Assembly (NCBI RefSeq): GCF_019468465.1
Contig: NZ_CP080519.1
Span: forward strand, 10,223,001-10,287,000
Direction of reading: 5' to 3'
Origin: Amycolatopsis sp. DSM 110486
Lineage (GTDB): Bacteria; Actinomycetota; Actinomycetes; Mycobacteriales; Pseudonocardiaceae
Length of the DNA stretch: 64,000 nucleotides
Part shown: piece after piece, positions 8,355 through 16,361 of the stretch
Layout of the letters: the number at the start of each line of letters is the position of its first letter
How positions within the stretch are numbered: position 1 is the stretch's first letter
The notes under the pieces: generated by a model
What the model saw: only the letters and a program-made list of their open reading frames with translations
The model's database searches: none
What the model was told of the DNA's origin: nothing
Program-made: the position numbers and the translations under genes

Positions 8355-10568
8355 ATGCTGCCTACCGACAGCAGCCGCACCGGCGCGCCGTCACCATCTC
8401 AACAGCAACGCAGAGAAACACTCGCCGAACGGATCTCCGCGTGGTCCGTGCAGCACCGCGCGCCGGCGATCATCGGTTGGCTCGCACTGGTCGCACTTGC
8501 CCTGCTCATCAGCGCCGTTGCCCCGGGTGAGGGCGCACGCGCCGTGGACCCGGGCGAGTCGGGTCGCGCCGAAGTCGCCCTCGATGCGCAAGGAAAGCAC
8601 GAGCCCGTGCGGGAGAACGTGCTGGTGCAGCCAGAAAGCGACGGACGAGCGCCGTTCTCGGCCAACCCGGCAGTCCGCGCCGCGACCGGTGATCTGGTCG
8701 CGACACTTCGAGCCGTACCGGGAGCGGTGGCCGAAGTCCTTTCGCCGCTGGATGATTCGAGCCGGATTTCCGGCGACGGCCGGTCCGGCCTCGTCACCTT
8801 CGTGCTCGCAGGCCCCGACGACCAGGTCTCGGCTCATTACCGGGCTGCCACCGAGGCCGTCGGGCAGGTGGCCGCACGCCATCCGCAGGCGCGGCTCGCC
8901 CAGGCAGGTGACGTGAGCCTGAACGACGTGGTCAACGACTCCCTCGGCCACGACGTCGAGCGCGCCGGGCTCATCTCGTTGGTGCTCACCCTGGCGATTC
9001 TGCTGATCGTGTTCGGCGCGCTGGTCGCCGCCGTCCTGCCCGTGCTGCTGGCCATGACCGCCGTGGCGGGTGCGTTCGGGCTGCTCGGGGTGATCGACAA
9101 GGCGGTGCCCGTCAACAGCGCGGTGAACGCGATCGTGCTGCTCATCGGGATGGCGGTGGGAGTCGATTACACCCTCTTCTCGCTCCGTCGGGTCCGCGAG
9201 GAACGCGCTGCCGGACACACTGACGACGAGGCACTGAGGATCACCGCCCGAACGTCCGGACGCGTCATCGTTGTTTCCGGGGTGACGGTGATCCTCTGTT
9301 TGTCCGCCATGCTGTTCACCGGCCTGGACAACCTGCGGGGTGCCGGTCTGGGTACCGCCGTCGTGGTGGCCGCCGCGATGGCCGGCGCGGTGACGTTCCT
9401 GCCGGCGCTCATTTCGCTGCTGGGTCCGAGAATCGACCGCGGACGCCTGCCGTGGATCGGCCGCCGGCGAACGGCCGCAGCCGAATCCCGGGCCTGGTCG
9501 GTGGTGGTCCGCACCGTGGTCCGGCGCCCACTGGCCTGGGGCGGCGCAGCCGCACTGGTGCTCATCATTGCCGCGCTGCCCGCGTCTGACATGCGGTTGG
9601 AAGACGCCGGTGCCCTGCACAGCGTGCCCCGCAGTGTTCCCGCGATGGACGCGGCGATCCGGGTCAACGAAGCGTTTCCCGGCGTGATCGCGCCCGCGAA
9701 GATCGTTGTCTGGGACGACGACGGCGGCGTCGTCGACAAAGCCGGAGTTGCGCAAGCGCTGGCAGGCCTTGGCCGGCGCGTAACCACGAGCGGCGGCTTG
9801 CTTTCCCAGCCAATCACCACCGTCACGGTGGGCCGCGCCCTGGTGGTCCGGGTGCCACTGGCCGGTTCCGTGACCGACCCAGAATCCTATCGAGCGCTGG
9901 AGGACCTGAGGACCGACATTCTGCCGGCCACCTTCGGGAAGGTGAGTGGCATCCAGTATGCCGTCACCGGCAAAACGGCGATCGCCTACGACTTCACGGC
10001 CGTGCTGTCCGGGCGGATTCCGATCGTCTTCGCCGCCGTGCTCCTGATGGCATTCGTCCTGCTGGCCGTGTCCTTCCGCTCGATCGCGATCCCGATCATC
10101 TCGATCGTGCTCAACCTGCTGTCCATCGGCGCCGCCTACGGCGCACTGACCTGGATCTTCCAGGACGGTCACCTCTCGTCCGTCTTCGGTTTCACCAGTT
10201 ACGGCGGTGTGGTCTCGTGGCTGCCGATGTTCCTCTTCGTCATGCTGTTCGGGCTGAGCATGGACTACCACGTCTTCATCCTGAGCCGGGTCCGCGAACG
10301 GCGCGAGAGCGGAATGGACCTGCGCGAAGCGATCGTGAGCGGGATCGGGCGCAGCGCCGGCGTCGTGACGAGCGCGGCCGTGATCATGACCGCGGTCTTC
10401 GGCGTCTTCGTCATGCTCAACGCGATCGAGTACAAAATGCTGGGCTTGAGCATGGCCGTCGCAGTGCTTGTCGACGCTACCCTCGTCCGCGGAGTGCTAC
10501 TCCCCGCCGCGTTGGCACTCCTGCCTCCACGGTCTTGGAAGCCGTCACGGTGGACGCGGCCCGGATGA
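8355..10568 (+). CDS. MMPL-family RND transporter
   Basis: A 737-residue proton-driven exporter with the RND layout of two halves, each one membrane segment, an outside loop and five more segments. The proton-relay Asp-Tyr pairs of MmpL proteins are both present: GMAVGVDYTLF near residue 270 and GLSMDYHVFILSRVRERRES near 635. The length is close to that of the actinomycete ActII-3/MMPL drug and lipid exporters. Likely cargo is a lipid, siderophore or drug; it cannot be told from sequence. The ATG at 8355 follows AAAGGA. It closes the ArsR / small membrane protein / MMPL operon. Confidence 0.9.
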   Translation: MLPTDSSRTGAPSPSQQQRRETLAERISAWSVQHRAPAIIGWLALVALALLISAVAPGEGARAVDPGESGRAEVALDAQGKHEPVRENVLVQPESDGRAPFSANPAVRAATGDLVATLRAVPGAVAEVLSPLDDSSRISGDGRSGLVTFVLAGPDDQVSAHYRAATEAVGQVAARHPQARLAQAGDVSLNDVVNDSLGHDVERAGLISLVLTLAILLIVFGALVAAVLPVLLAMTAVAGAFGLLGVIDKAVPVNSAVNAIVLLIGMAVGVDYTLFSLRRVREERAAGHTDDEALRITARTSGRVIVVSGVTVILCLSAMLFTGLDNLRGAGLGTAVVVAAAMAGAVTFLPALISLLGPRIDRGRLPWIGRRRTAAAESRAWSVVVRTVVRRPLAWGGAAALVLIIAALPASDMRLEDAGALHSVPRSVPAMDAAIRVNEAFPGVIAPAKIVVWDDDGGVVDKAGVAQALAGLGRRVTTSGGLLSQPITTVTVGRALVVRVPLAGSVTDPESYRALEDLRTDILPATFGKVSGIQYAVTGKTAIAYDFTAVLSGRIPIVFAAVLLMAFVLLAVSFRSIAIPIISIVLNLLSIGAAYGALTWIFQDGHLSSVFGFTSYGGVVSWLPMFLFVMLFGLSMDYHVFILSRVRERRESGMDLREAIVSGIGRSAGVVTSAAVIMTAVFGVFVMLNAIEYKMLGLSMAVAVLVDATLVRGVLLPAALALLPPRSWKPSRWTRPG

Positions 10569-10749
10569 CCTGCGAACTGGCCGAAGCAAGGCTTTGTGAA
10601 CTGCCATCCTGTGGCGTCTGCCGGATCAGCGCTGAACTGCGCTCGGCTGCAGTCAACCGCAAGAGCCATCCAGGGTTTTCTCGATAACGGCAGGCCAGGG
10701 CGTATGTGTGGACCATTCTGGCAGTGAGGGGGCGCGTCTTCGCAGGAGG

Positions 10750-10890
10750 ACCGACGCGGATGTGGTCCTCATCGACGGTGTCCGCTCCGCCGGCGCCATC
10801 ACGGAAATCCGGACCGTGATCGGCGACAAACCGTTGCTGTTCAACCAGATCGCGGGCGGCAAGTCGGCACGTTTGTCCCTGCCCGACTCG
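10750..10890 (+). pseudogene. Remnant of an isocitrate-lyase/PEP-mutase family gene
   Basis: One frame reads DADVVLIDGVRSAGAITEIR and then IGDKPLLFNQIAGGKSARLS. This matches the late barrel strands of PEP mutase/methylisocitrate lyase proteins: an ADVLFVEA-like strand, then PLLANMVEGGKTP-like. The rest of the roughly 280-residue enzyme is missing on both sides, no start or ribosome site is present, and a strong hairpin follows at 10902. It is a leftover of about 45 codons. The whole 10569-11015 gap otherwise holds only this, the hairpin and the promoter at 10967. Confidence 0.6.
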
Positions 10891-10901
10891 GCGCCTGACC
10901 C

Positions 10902-10937
10902 CGGGGCCGGCCGGATCCGTTCTTCCGGCCGGCCCCG
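10902..10937. terminator. Strong GC-rich hairpin
   Basis: CGGGGCCGGCCGG at 10902-10914 pairs perfectly over 13 bp with the segment 10925-10937 around a 10-base loop. It lies after the MMPL gene and the PEP-mutase remnant and just before the leaderless promoter at 10981, so it probably shields the next operon from read-through. Confidence 0.65.
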
Positions 10938-10966
10938 CCCGGCGATCGAGCAAAGAACCCATCGCA

Positions 10967-11016
10967 ATCGTCAGCTTATGTTGACACCTCGGCATCGTCA
11001 GCTTATGTTGACGAGA
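10967..11016 (+). promoter_or_regulatory. Leaderless promoter with duplicated dyad operator
   Basis: A 19-bp sequence, ATCGTCAGCTTATGTTGAC, occurs exactly at 10967-10985 and 10994-11012. Each copy contains the dyad GTCA-N8-TGAC. The first copy supplies TTGACA (10981-10986) and the second supplies TATGTT (11004-11009), a consensus -35/-10 pair with a 17-bp spacer. The expected start of transcription falls on the A of the ATG at 11016, so the mRNA should be leaderless. Binding at both copies would cover both promoter elements. Confidence 0.75.
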
Positions 11017-11240
11017 TGAAGACACGAGCGGAGATCGCCGAGAGCGCGGCCAGTTCCGACCCCGACGTCGGATTGCGGGCGGTGGCGGCGCTGCGGGCGC
11101 TGGCGGAGGAACTGGAGACACTGCAGGTGGACCGGGCGCGCCTGTCGGGGTGGTCGTGGCAGGACATCGCGGCCCGGCTCGGCGTGAGCAAGCAGACGGT
11201 GCACCGCAAGCACGGCCGCAGAATCCGGGGGCCGAAATGA
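11016..11240 (+). CDS. Small helix-turn-helix protein, putative autoregulator
   Basis: A 74-residue protein. The N-terminal half is a charged helix-rich region (LRAVAALRALAEELETLQVD), and the C-terminal half is a helix-turn-helix, GWSWQDIAARLGVSKQTVHR at about residues 45-64, ending in a basic tail. ATG at 11016 has no ribosome site and sits where the consensus promoter should start transcripts, so it is probably translated leaderless. Its stop overlaps the next start as ATGA. It likely binds the duplicated 19-bp operator upstream and controls itself and the Clp-N-domain gene. Confidence 0.85.
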   Translation: MKTRAEIAESAASSDPDVGLRAVAALRALAEELETLQVDRARLSGWSWQDIAARLGVSKQTVHRKHGRRIRGPK

Positions 11241-11791
11241 GGAACCGGCAGTTCGCTGAGGACGCCCGCGCTCTCGTACGGATGGCACAGGAACGCGCCC
11301 GCACGCTCGGACACCCCGGGATCGGCTCCGAGCACCTGCTCTTCGCGGTCGCGGACGCACCCACCCGAGTAGGCGAGGTGGCCCGGGAGTACGGCTTGAC
11401 TCCCGACGGCGTCGCCACCCAAACCGACCGGCTCCTGGCCAGGCCACGCCGGGCGTTCGACAACGTGGACGCCGAGGCGCTCGCCGCGATCGGCATCGAC
11501 CTGGACGCGGTGCGGGAAGCGCTCGAGACCAATTTCGGCCCCATCCCGCCACCCTGGCCGCTGACCCGGCGTCCGCGGCTACCAGGACACCTGCCGATCA
11601 CCGGTCGGGCCCGGTCCTGTCTGCGGGCCGCGGTCACCGAGGCCGGGCGCCGTGGCGTGTCCCCCGCCGGGGCCAGTCACCTCGGCGCTGTCGTGGTCGG
11701 CACGTCCGGCGGGATGGTGCCGCCGATCCTGACCGCCCTCGGTATCTCCGCGCCGGCACTCCGGACGGCGCTTCTCGAACGCACCTGGTGA
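11237..11791 (+). CDS. Clp N-terminal-domain protein (ClpC adaptor-like, no ATPase)
   Basis: A 184-residue protein made of Clp-N repeats without AAA+ modules. The first repeat (about 1-75) has the ClpC-like ARALVRMAQERARTLGHPGI and GSEHLLFAVA. A second, poorer repeat covers about 110-184 (GRARSCLRAAVTEAGRRGVS, then SHLGAVVVG). In ClpC/ClpA this domain receives substrates and adaptors, so a free copy may act as adaptor, decoy or sensor of damaged protein. It overlaps the HTH gene by four bases (ATGA), so the two are translationally coupled, and a small membrane protein follows after 4 bp. The exact role is unknown. Confidence 0.85.
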   Translation: MRNRQFAEDARALVRMAQERARTLGHPGIGSEHLLFAVADAPTRVGEVAREYGLTPDGVATQTDRLLARPRRAFDNVDAEALAAIGIDLDAVREALETNFGPIPPPWPLTRRPRLPGHLPITGRARSCLRAAVTEAGRRGVSPAGASHLGAVVVGTSGGMVPPILTALGISAPALRTALLERTW

Positions 11792-11795
11792 CGTC

Positions 11796-12086
11796 ATGAC
11801 CCTCCGGAACCGCCAGGCCCTGTGGTGGCTGCTCGCGACAGGCGTGGCCGCCTGGGCCGGCAGCTGGCGCATCATCCACTTGGAAGTGACCCGCTGGCAC
11901 CATCTGGACTCACGCCTGCGCTTCACTCCGCCGCCCGCGCCTCCCGGCGGTCCGGCTCCCCACGCCGGACTACCGGTGATCATGGCCCTCGCGGTCGCCG
12001 GAGCCGCCCCGCTGGTGTCCATCGTGGTCATCACACTCCTGCTCGCACGTCCGTCCGCAAAGGACAAAAAGCACGCAGCCGGCTGA
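11796..12086 (+). CDS. Small two-span membrane protein
   Basis: A 96-residue protein of no recognised family. A first hydrophobic segment lies near residues 8-27 (ALWWLLATGVAAWAGSWRII). A proline-rich linker (FTPPPAPPGGPAPHAG) follows, then a second span near 60-84 (VIMALAVAGAAPLVSIVVIT). The end is basic (KDKKHAAG). It begins four bases after the Clp-N-domain gene, so it belongs to the same operon and may tie the HTH/Clp-N module to the membrane; that is inference. It is convergent with the glycosyltransferase gene; the 146 bp between show nothing distinctive. Confidence 0.7.
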   Translation: MTLRNRQALWWLLATGVAAWAGSWRIIHLEVTRWHHLDSRLRFTPPPAPPGGPAPHAGLPVIMALAVAGAAPLVSIVVITLLLARPSAKDKKHAAG

Positions 12087-12232
12087 CGTCGTCTCGGGTC
12101 AGTCGTGGCCGAAGCCGGAGCAGCCATGGTTCGAGAGTGCCCCGTCCCGCAGCCGGTGTCCGCCGATGTGGCCGCGATGTCGCTGTGCTCTGGCCGAATT
12201 CGATGATCCACGGGAGCATCCGCTGCGCCCGG

Positions 12233-13438
12233 TCACGAGCTTTGCGCAACAGACGGTTGGCGCCCCTCGATCTCCGCCGGTTGCGCCGCACCGCATGCGT
12301 GGCGGTACACGGAAACGAAGCTCTCGAGTGTGTCGGCGAGGTCGTGGCGGGCCACGAGCGCTCGGCTGGCCGCGCCCATCGACGCGCGGGCGCCCGGGTC
12401 GCCGGCCAGCTCGTCCAGCCTGATGGCAAGCGCGTCGATGTCGCCCGGCGGGTAGAGGTGGCCGTTGACGCCGGGGTGGACCAGGTGCGGCAGCGCCATC
12501 GCGTCGGCCGCGACGACGGGCAGGCCGGCGGCCATCGCTTCCATGGTTGCGATGCTCTGCAGTTCGGCGGTGCCAGGCATGCAGAAGATCTGGCAGCAGG
12601 CGTAGATGCGGACCAGGTCGGCGTCCGGGACGAAGCCATGGAAGCAGACGCGGTCGGCCACGCCGAGTTCGGTGGCGAGGCTCATGAGCGTGGGGCGGCA
12701 TGAGCCGTCGCCGACGATTTCGGCGCGCAGGCGCGGCAGGCGGGCGACGGCGCGGACGAGTTCGTCGACGTTCTTCTCCGCGTCGAGGCGGCCGACGAAC
12801 AGGGCGGCGACGTCACCCGTGGCGGGTGTGGCGCGCTCCGCGTAGTGGGCAAGGTCGATCCCGCACGAGATGACGCGGACGGGACGTTCGAGTCCGTTGC
12901 GCGCCAGCAGTTCGGCGGCCCGCGGTGTCGGCGTCGTAACGGTCCCGACCGTGCGGTACACGCGAACCAGGTCGCGCCAGCCGACGCGGATCAGCGCGCG
13001 CCGGAGGGACTGCGGCAGCCGGACGTAGCCGAGGAGGTTCTCGGGCATGAAGTGGTTGGTCGCGACGGTCGGGATGCCCCGGCCTCGCGCGGCTGCGAGC
13101 AGGGCGCGCCCGACGGAGAAGTGGGATTGGACGTGCACGACGTCGGGCCGGACCCGGTCCAGCACGTCCTCCGCGGCCTGGCGGGCGCCGCCGGGCGTGC
13201 TGATCCGGAACGTCGGGTGGAAGGGCGTCCCGAAGGCGCGGGCGTCGTGGATGGTGAGGCGGCCGTGGTCCGTGTCGTCGCCGCGGGTCCGGGGTCGCAG
13301 CACGTGCACGTCGTGTCCGAAGTCGGCCAAGCCGTGGGCGAGCCGGGCGGTGAAGTGGGCGGCTCCGTTGATATCGGGCGGGAACGTGTCGGCGCCGAGC
13401 AGGATCCGGAGGCCGGAGGTGGGGCGCGAGTCGGGCAT
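12233..13438 (-). CDS. GT4 glycosyltransferase, internal start product
   Basis: The ATG at 13438 is preceded by AAGGA with six-base spacing and starts a 401-residue GT-B fold protein of normal family length (MPDSRPTSGLRILLGADTF). The N-terminal Rossmann half has HDVHVLRP and DVVHVQSHFSVGRALL. The C-terminal half holds the nucleotide-sugar site, with Arg and Lys in GRLDAEKN and the Glu in ATMEAMAAG. Family role: a retaining transferase using GDP-mannose or UDP-sugar on a lipid acceptor at the inner membrane face. It is listed separately because it may be produced alone as well as fused to the membrane domain. Confidence 0.7.
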   Translation of the reverse strand: MPDSRPTSGLRILLGADTFPPDINGAAHFTARLAHGLADFGHDVHVLRPRTRGDDTDHGRLTIHDARAFGTPFHPTFRISTPGGARQAAEDVLDRVRPDVVHVQSHFSVGRALLAAARGRGIPTVATNHFMPENLLGYVRLPQSLRRALIRVGWRDLVRVYRTVGTVTTPTPRAAELLARNGLERPVRVISCGIDLAHYAERATPATGDVAALFVGRLDAEKNVDELVRAVARLPRLRAEIVGDGSCRPTLMSLATELGVADRVCFHGFVPDADLVRIYACCQIFCMPGTAELQSIATMEAMAAGLPVVAADAMALPHLVHPGVNGHLYPPGDIDALAIRLDELAGDPGARASMGAASRALVARHDLADTLESFVSVYRHACGAAQPAEIEGRQPSVAQSS

Positions 13439-14272
13439 GGGGGGTTCCTTGTCGTGTTCGGAGGGACCGCTGAGGGAGCCCGCCAGCACGAGCACGCCGA
13501 GCACGGCGGCCAGCGCCAGGACGAGGCGTGCTGCGGCGAGTGCCGGCAAGAGGTGAGGTGCTTCGCCGTAGAGCACCTGGTCAGCGACGACGGCGGTGAG
13601 AGGGTCGAGCACTGTCGTGGCGGCAACCACGACGGCGGTGGGCCCGGCGGCGTGGGCCTGCTGAAGCAGCCAGCCGCCACCGCCGATCAGCACTCCGCCC
13701 GCGAGCGCGAAACCGGCCGCGGTCGGCAGATGGGACAGGCTGAGCACGGCCGCCCGCATCACCGCGGCGCCGAGGCCGAACAGCACGGCTGCGGCGGCAG
13801 CGCGCCCGAGGCAGCGCGCACGGCCCCGGCACGCGAGCCCCGCCGCGGCCACCACCGGACCGGCCAGCACCGCGAGCACGACCGCGCTCGCGGTGATGTG
13901 CGCGGGTGGGGTCGGCGCGGACGCCGAGGTGAGCACGAATCCGGCGACAGCGACGCAGACGACCGCGGCGGCGACGCCGATCCGGCGTGAGGTCGCCGCA
14001 CCTCGGCCGGCAAGCACGGTCAGCACGAGGCTGAGCACCCCGAGCGGCTGGACGACGGCCAGGGGCGCGAGCGACAACGCGGTCAGGTGCAGGGCGGTGC
14101 CGGTGACGCCGAGGAGGACCCCCGCCTGCCACGTTCGTGACCGGGCCAGCCGCGCGAGCTTGACCCGGCCCGTGACGCTGCTCCGGGTCTGGACGGCGTT
14201 GTGCTGCAGGGCAACGGATCCCGCGAAGAAGCAGGCACCGAGCAGTGCGAAGGCGACGGCGAGGAGGGTCAT
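12233..14272 (-). CDS. Fusion of a DMT-type membrane transporter and a GT4 glycosyltransferase
   Basis: One uninterrupted frame of 679 residues. Residues 1 to about 265 are a DMT/NIPA-like membrane domain with eight or nine hydrophobic segments (MTLLAVAFALLGACFFAGSV at the start). Residues about 279-679 are a complete GT4 glycosyltransferase: LLGADTFPPDINGAAHFTAR at its start, VGRLDAEKN at the donor site, and SIATMEAMAAGLPVVAADA. Elsewhere such domains are usually separate genes, and here AAGGA plus an ATG (13438) remain inside the frame, so glycosyltransferase alone may also be made. ATG at 14272 overlaps the DUF998 stop as ATGA. The glycosyltransferase resembles actinomycete mannosyltransferases of envelope glycolipids; the substrate is not proven. 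Confidence 0.8.
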   Translation of the reverse strand: MTLLAVAFALLGACFFAGSVALQHNAVQTRSSVTGRVKLARLARSRTWQAGVLLGVTGTALHLTALSLAPLAVVQPLGVLSLVLTVLAGRGAATSRRIGVAAAVVCVAVAGFVLTSASAPTPPAHITASAVVLAVLAGPVVAAAGLACRGRARCLGRAAAAAVLFGLGAAVMRAAVLSLSHLPTAAGFALAGGVLIGGGGWLLQQAHAAGPTAVVVAATTVLDPLTAVVADQVLYGEAPHLLPALAAARLVLALAAVLGVLVLAGSLSGPSEHDKEPPMPDSRPTSGLRILLGADTFPPDINGAAHFTARLAHGLADFGHDVHVLRPRTRGDDTDHGRLTIHDARAFGTPFHPTFRISTPGGARQAAEDVLDRVRPDVVHVQSHFSVGRALLAAARGRGIPTVATNHFMPENLLGYVRLPQSLRRALIRVGWRDLVRVYRTVGTVTTPTPRAAELLARNGLERPVRVISCGIDLAHYAERATPATGDVAALFVGRLDAEKNVDELVRAVARLPRLRAEIVGDGSCRPTLMSLATELGVADRVCFHGFVPDADLVRIYACCQIFCMPGTAELQSIATMEAMAAGLPVVAADAMALPHLVHPGVNGHLYPPGDIDALAIRLDELAGDPGARASMGAASRALVARHDLADTLESFVSVYRHACGAAQPAEIEGRQPSVAQSS

Positions 14273-14898
14273 CGGGCCGCCGTCCGCACCACGAGCGCGA
14301 TGGTCACCAGGGTGCCGAGCTCGGCGGCGAGCGCGACTCGTTCGAGCAGTCCCTGGGGCAGCTCGGAGACGAACTGCGCGATCCCGAACGCCGCTGCGGT
14401 GGCGAAGGCCAGCCGGCCGCACGAGCGGATCCGCGGTGCGTGACGGGACCAACGGGGGTCGGCGCGCAGGAGCCGTACCAGCGCACGGCAGGCCAGCGGA
14501 AGGCACGCGAACAGCACGGCGCCGCCGAAGCGGTGGATTTCGCCGTGCACCGTGACGACGGTGGTGCTGGGGTTTTCCTGGAACAGCAGGACGAGGAACA
14601 GCCCGGCCACCCACAGTCCGAAGAGGACGGACACCGCACGGTCGCGCGGCAACCCCGCCAGGTGCGCTGCGACGACGAGGGCGATCCCGCCGGCGAGCAC
14701 GAGCAGCACCGCGATCGTGAACAGGCCTCGGCCCCAGCGGTGCAGCGCGTAGTCACTGACGGGATCGCGGAACGGGTCGACGCGCTGCGCGAACCCGATG
14801 GTCAGCCCACCCACCAGCGCTAACGCGGCCGTCCACAGTCCGATCGCGGTCCACGCGATGGGGCTGATCCGCGCCGGCCGAGGCGAAGTGGTCCTCAC
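14269..14898 (-). CDS. DUF998-type membrane protein
   Basis: About 209 residues with six hydrophobic segments, starting PRPARISPIAWTAIGLWTAA. The conserved DUF998 feature is DPVSDYALH after the first span. Function is unknown in the family. The start is uncertain: GTG at 14898 or 14907. It ends in a four-base overlap with the transporter-glycosyltransferase fusion and follows the histidine kinase gene after about 56 bp, so all four minus-strand genes look like one envelope-related transcript. Confidence 0.75.
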   Translation of the reverse strand: MRTTSPRPARISPIAWTAIGLWTAALALVGGLTIGFAQRVDPFRDPVSDYALHRWGRGLFTIAVLLVLAGGIALVVAAHLAGLPRDRAVSVLFGLWVAGLFLVLLFQENPSTTVVTVHGEIHRFGGAVLFACLPLACRALVRLLRADPRWSRHAPRIRSCGRLAFATAAAFGIAQFVSELPQGLLERVALAAELGTLVTIALVVRTAAR

Positions 14899-14954
14899 TC
14901 CGCCCACGATCGTGAGCCTGGATGAGGAAATGATGAAGATCGAGCCCGGTTTGG

Positions 14955-16361
14955 TTAAGAACCGCGGACAGGTGCCGCACACGGCAGGGTCAGCTCGAAG
15001 CGAGCCCCGCCGCACTCGCCGTTCGACGCGGTCACCCGGCCGTGGTGCTGCGCGACGACCTGCTGCACGATGGCCAGCCCAAGCCCGGAGCCGGGCAGTG
15101 AACGAGCGGACGCCGCCCGGTAGAAGCGTTCGAACACGTGCGGCAGGTCGGTGTCGGGGATGCCCGGGCCCTCGTCGGTCACCACGAGGTGCGCTTCGCC
15201 CGGCTCGGCGGTGAGGGTGACGGACACGGTGCCGCCGGCGGGACTCCACTTGGCGGCGTTGCCCAGGATGTTCAGCACCGCGCGCTCGAGCGCGGCCGGC
15301 CGGCCCCGGACCACGGAGGCTTCGGCGGACAGGTCGAACCCGATCCCGGGCGCGTGTGGCCGCGCGCGGTCCACCGCCGTACGCACGAGGTCGTCAAGCT
15401 CTACGTCTTCCACGCCTTCGGGTGAACGGTCTCCCGTGGCCAGCTCCACCAGCTCGCCGACCAGGTCGGTGAGCTCTGCGGACTGCGTGTCGAGGTCGGC
15501 CAGCAGGCGGGCGTGGTCGTCCGAGGGCAGCCCGGACCGGGTCTGCGCGTGGATGAGCAGCTCGATGTTGTTGCGCAGGCTGGCCAGCGGCGTGCGCAGC
15601 TCGTGGCCGGCATCCTCGACCAGGCGGCGCTGTTCGTCGCGCGAGGTGGCCAGCGCGGCGAGCATCTCGTTGAACGACTCGGCCAGTTTCGCCAGCTCGC
15701 CCCGGCCCTCGACGGTGATCTCGGCCGCCAGAGCCTGGGTGCGGGCGACCTCGCCGGCCGCCGCGGTCAACGTGTCGACCGGGCGCAACGCCGTTTTCGC
15801 CACCGCGCGGCCGATGAGCGCGGCGACCAGGACACCGGCGAAGCCGACCAGCAGTTCCCACAGCCCGAGATCGGCCAGAGTGTGCTCGACACCCTCCGAA
15901 TCGCGGGCGACCTGCACCGCGCCGCCGTCCGGACGCGCGGCGATCCAGACGCGGTAACGGTCCGAACCGATCTTGTCGACCTCGGAGCCGACCGAGATCC
16001 CCCCGGCGGCGACTTGCCGCGCCGGCGCGCCGACCGGAAAAGTGCTCACTTCCCCGGCGGCCCCGGTGGGCGCGCCGGCGGCGTCGAGGAACTGGACGGT
16101 GAGGCCGATGCCGTGGTCCGGGTCGGTGCTGCGCCCGTCACGGTCGGCCGAGCGCAAGGTGGCCAGCGCGTCGGCCGGCGACGCGGACTTCGCGGCCACC
16201 TGGGCGTAGGCCTGCAATTGCGCGTCGAACTGCCGGTACAGGCTCGCCTGCGTCACCAGCCACGAGGTGAGCGACACGGCGACCACCGCCACGGCGACCG
16301 CTGCCACCACGAGCACGGTCAGCCGGGCCCGCAACGTCAGCTCCGGGAGCCGCCGTTTCAC
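14955..16361 (-). CDS. Sensor histidine kinase, MprB-like
   Basis: A 468-residue membrane kinase. Two spans (about 10-32 and 162-182) flank an extracellular sensor loop. A HAMP domain follows, then a HisKA domain with the phospho-His in EDAGHELRTPLASLRNNIEL. The ATPase domain has the N box NILGNAAKWSP, G1 DEGPGIPDTD, F box FERFYRA and G2 GSGLGLAIVQ. All catalytic boxes are intact. The ATG overlaps the response-regulator stop by four bases, giving coupled synthesis of the pair. The layout and order resemble MprAB-type envelope-stress systems. Confidence 0.92.
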   Translation of the reverse strand: MKRRLPELTLRARLTVLVVAAVAVAVVAVSLTSWLVTQASLYRQFDAQLQAYAQVAAKSASPADALATLRSADRDGRSTDPDHGIGLTVQFLDAAGAPTGAAGEVSTFPVGAPARQVAAGGISVGSEVDKIGSDRYRVWIAARPDGGAVQVARDSEGVEHTLADLGLWELLVGFAGVLVAALIGRAVAKTALRPVDTLTAAAGEVARTQALAAEITVEGRGELAKLAESFNEMLAALATSRDEQRRLVEDAGHELRTPLASLRNNIELLIHAQTRSGLPSDDHARLLADLDTQSAELTDLVGELVELATGDRSPEGVEDVELDDLVRTAVDRARPHAPGIGFDLSAEASVVRGRPAALERAVLNILGNAAKWSPAGGTVSVTLTAEPGEAHLVVTDEGPGIPDTDLPHVFERFYRAASARSLPGSGLGLAIVQQVVAQHHGRVTASNGECGGARFELTLPCAAPVRGS

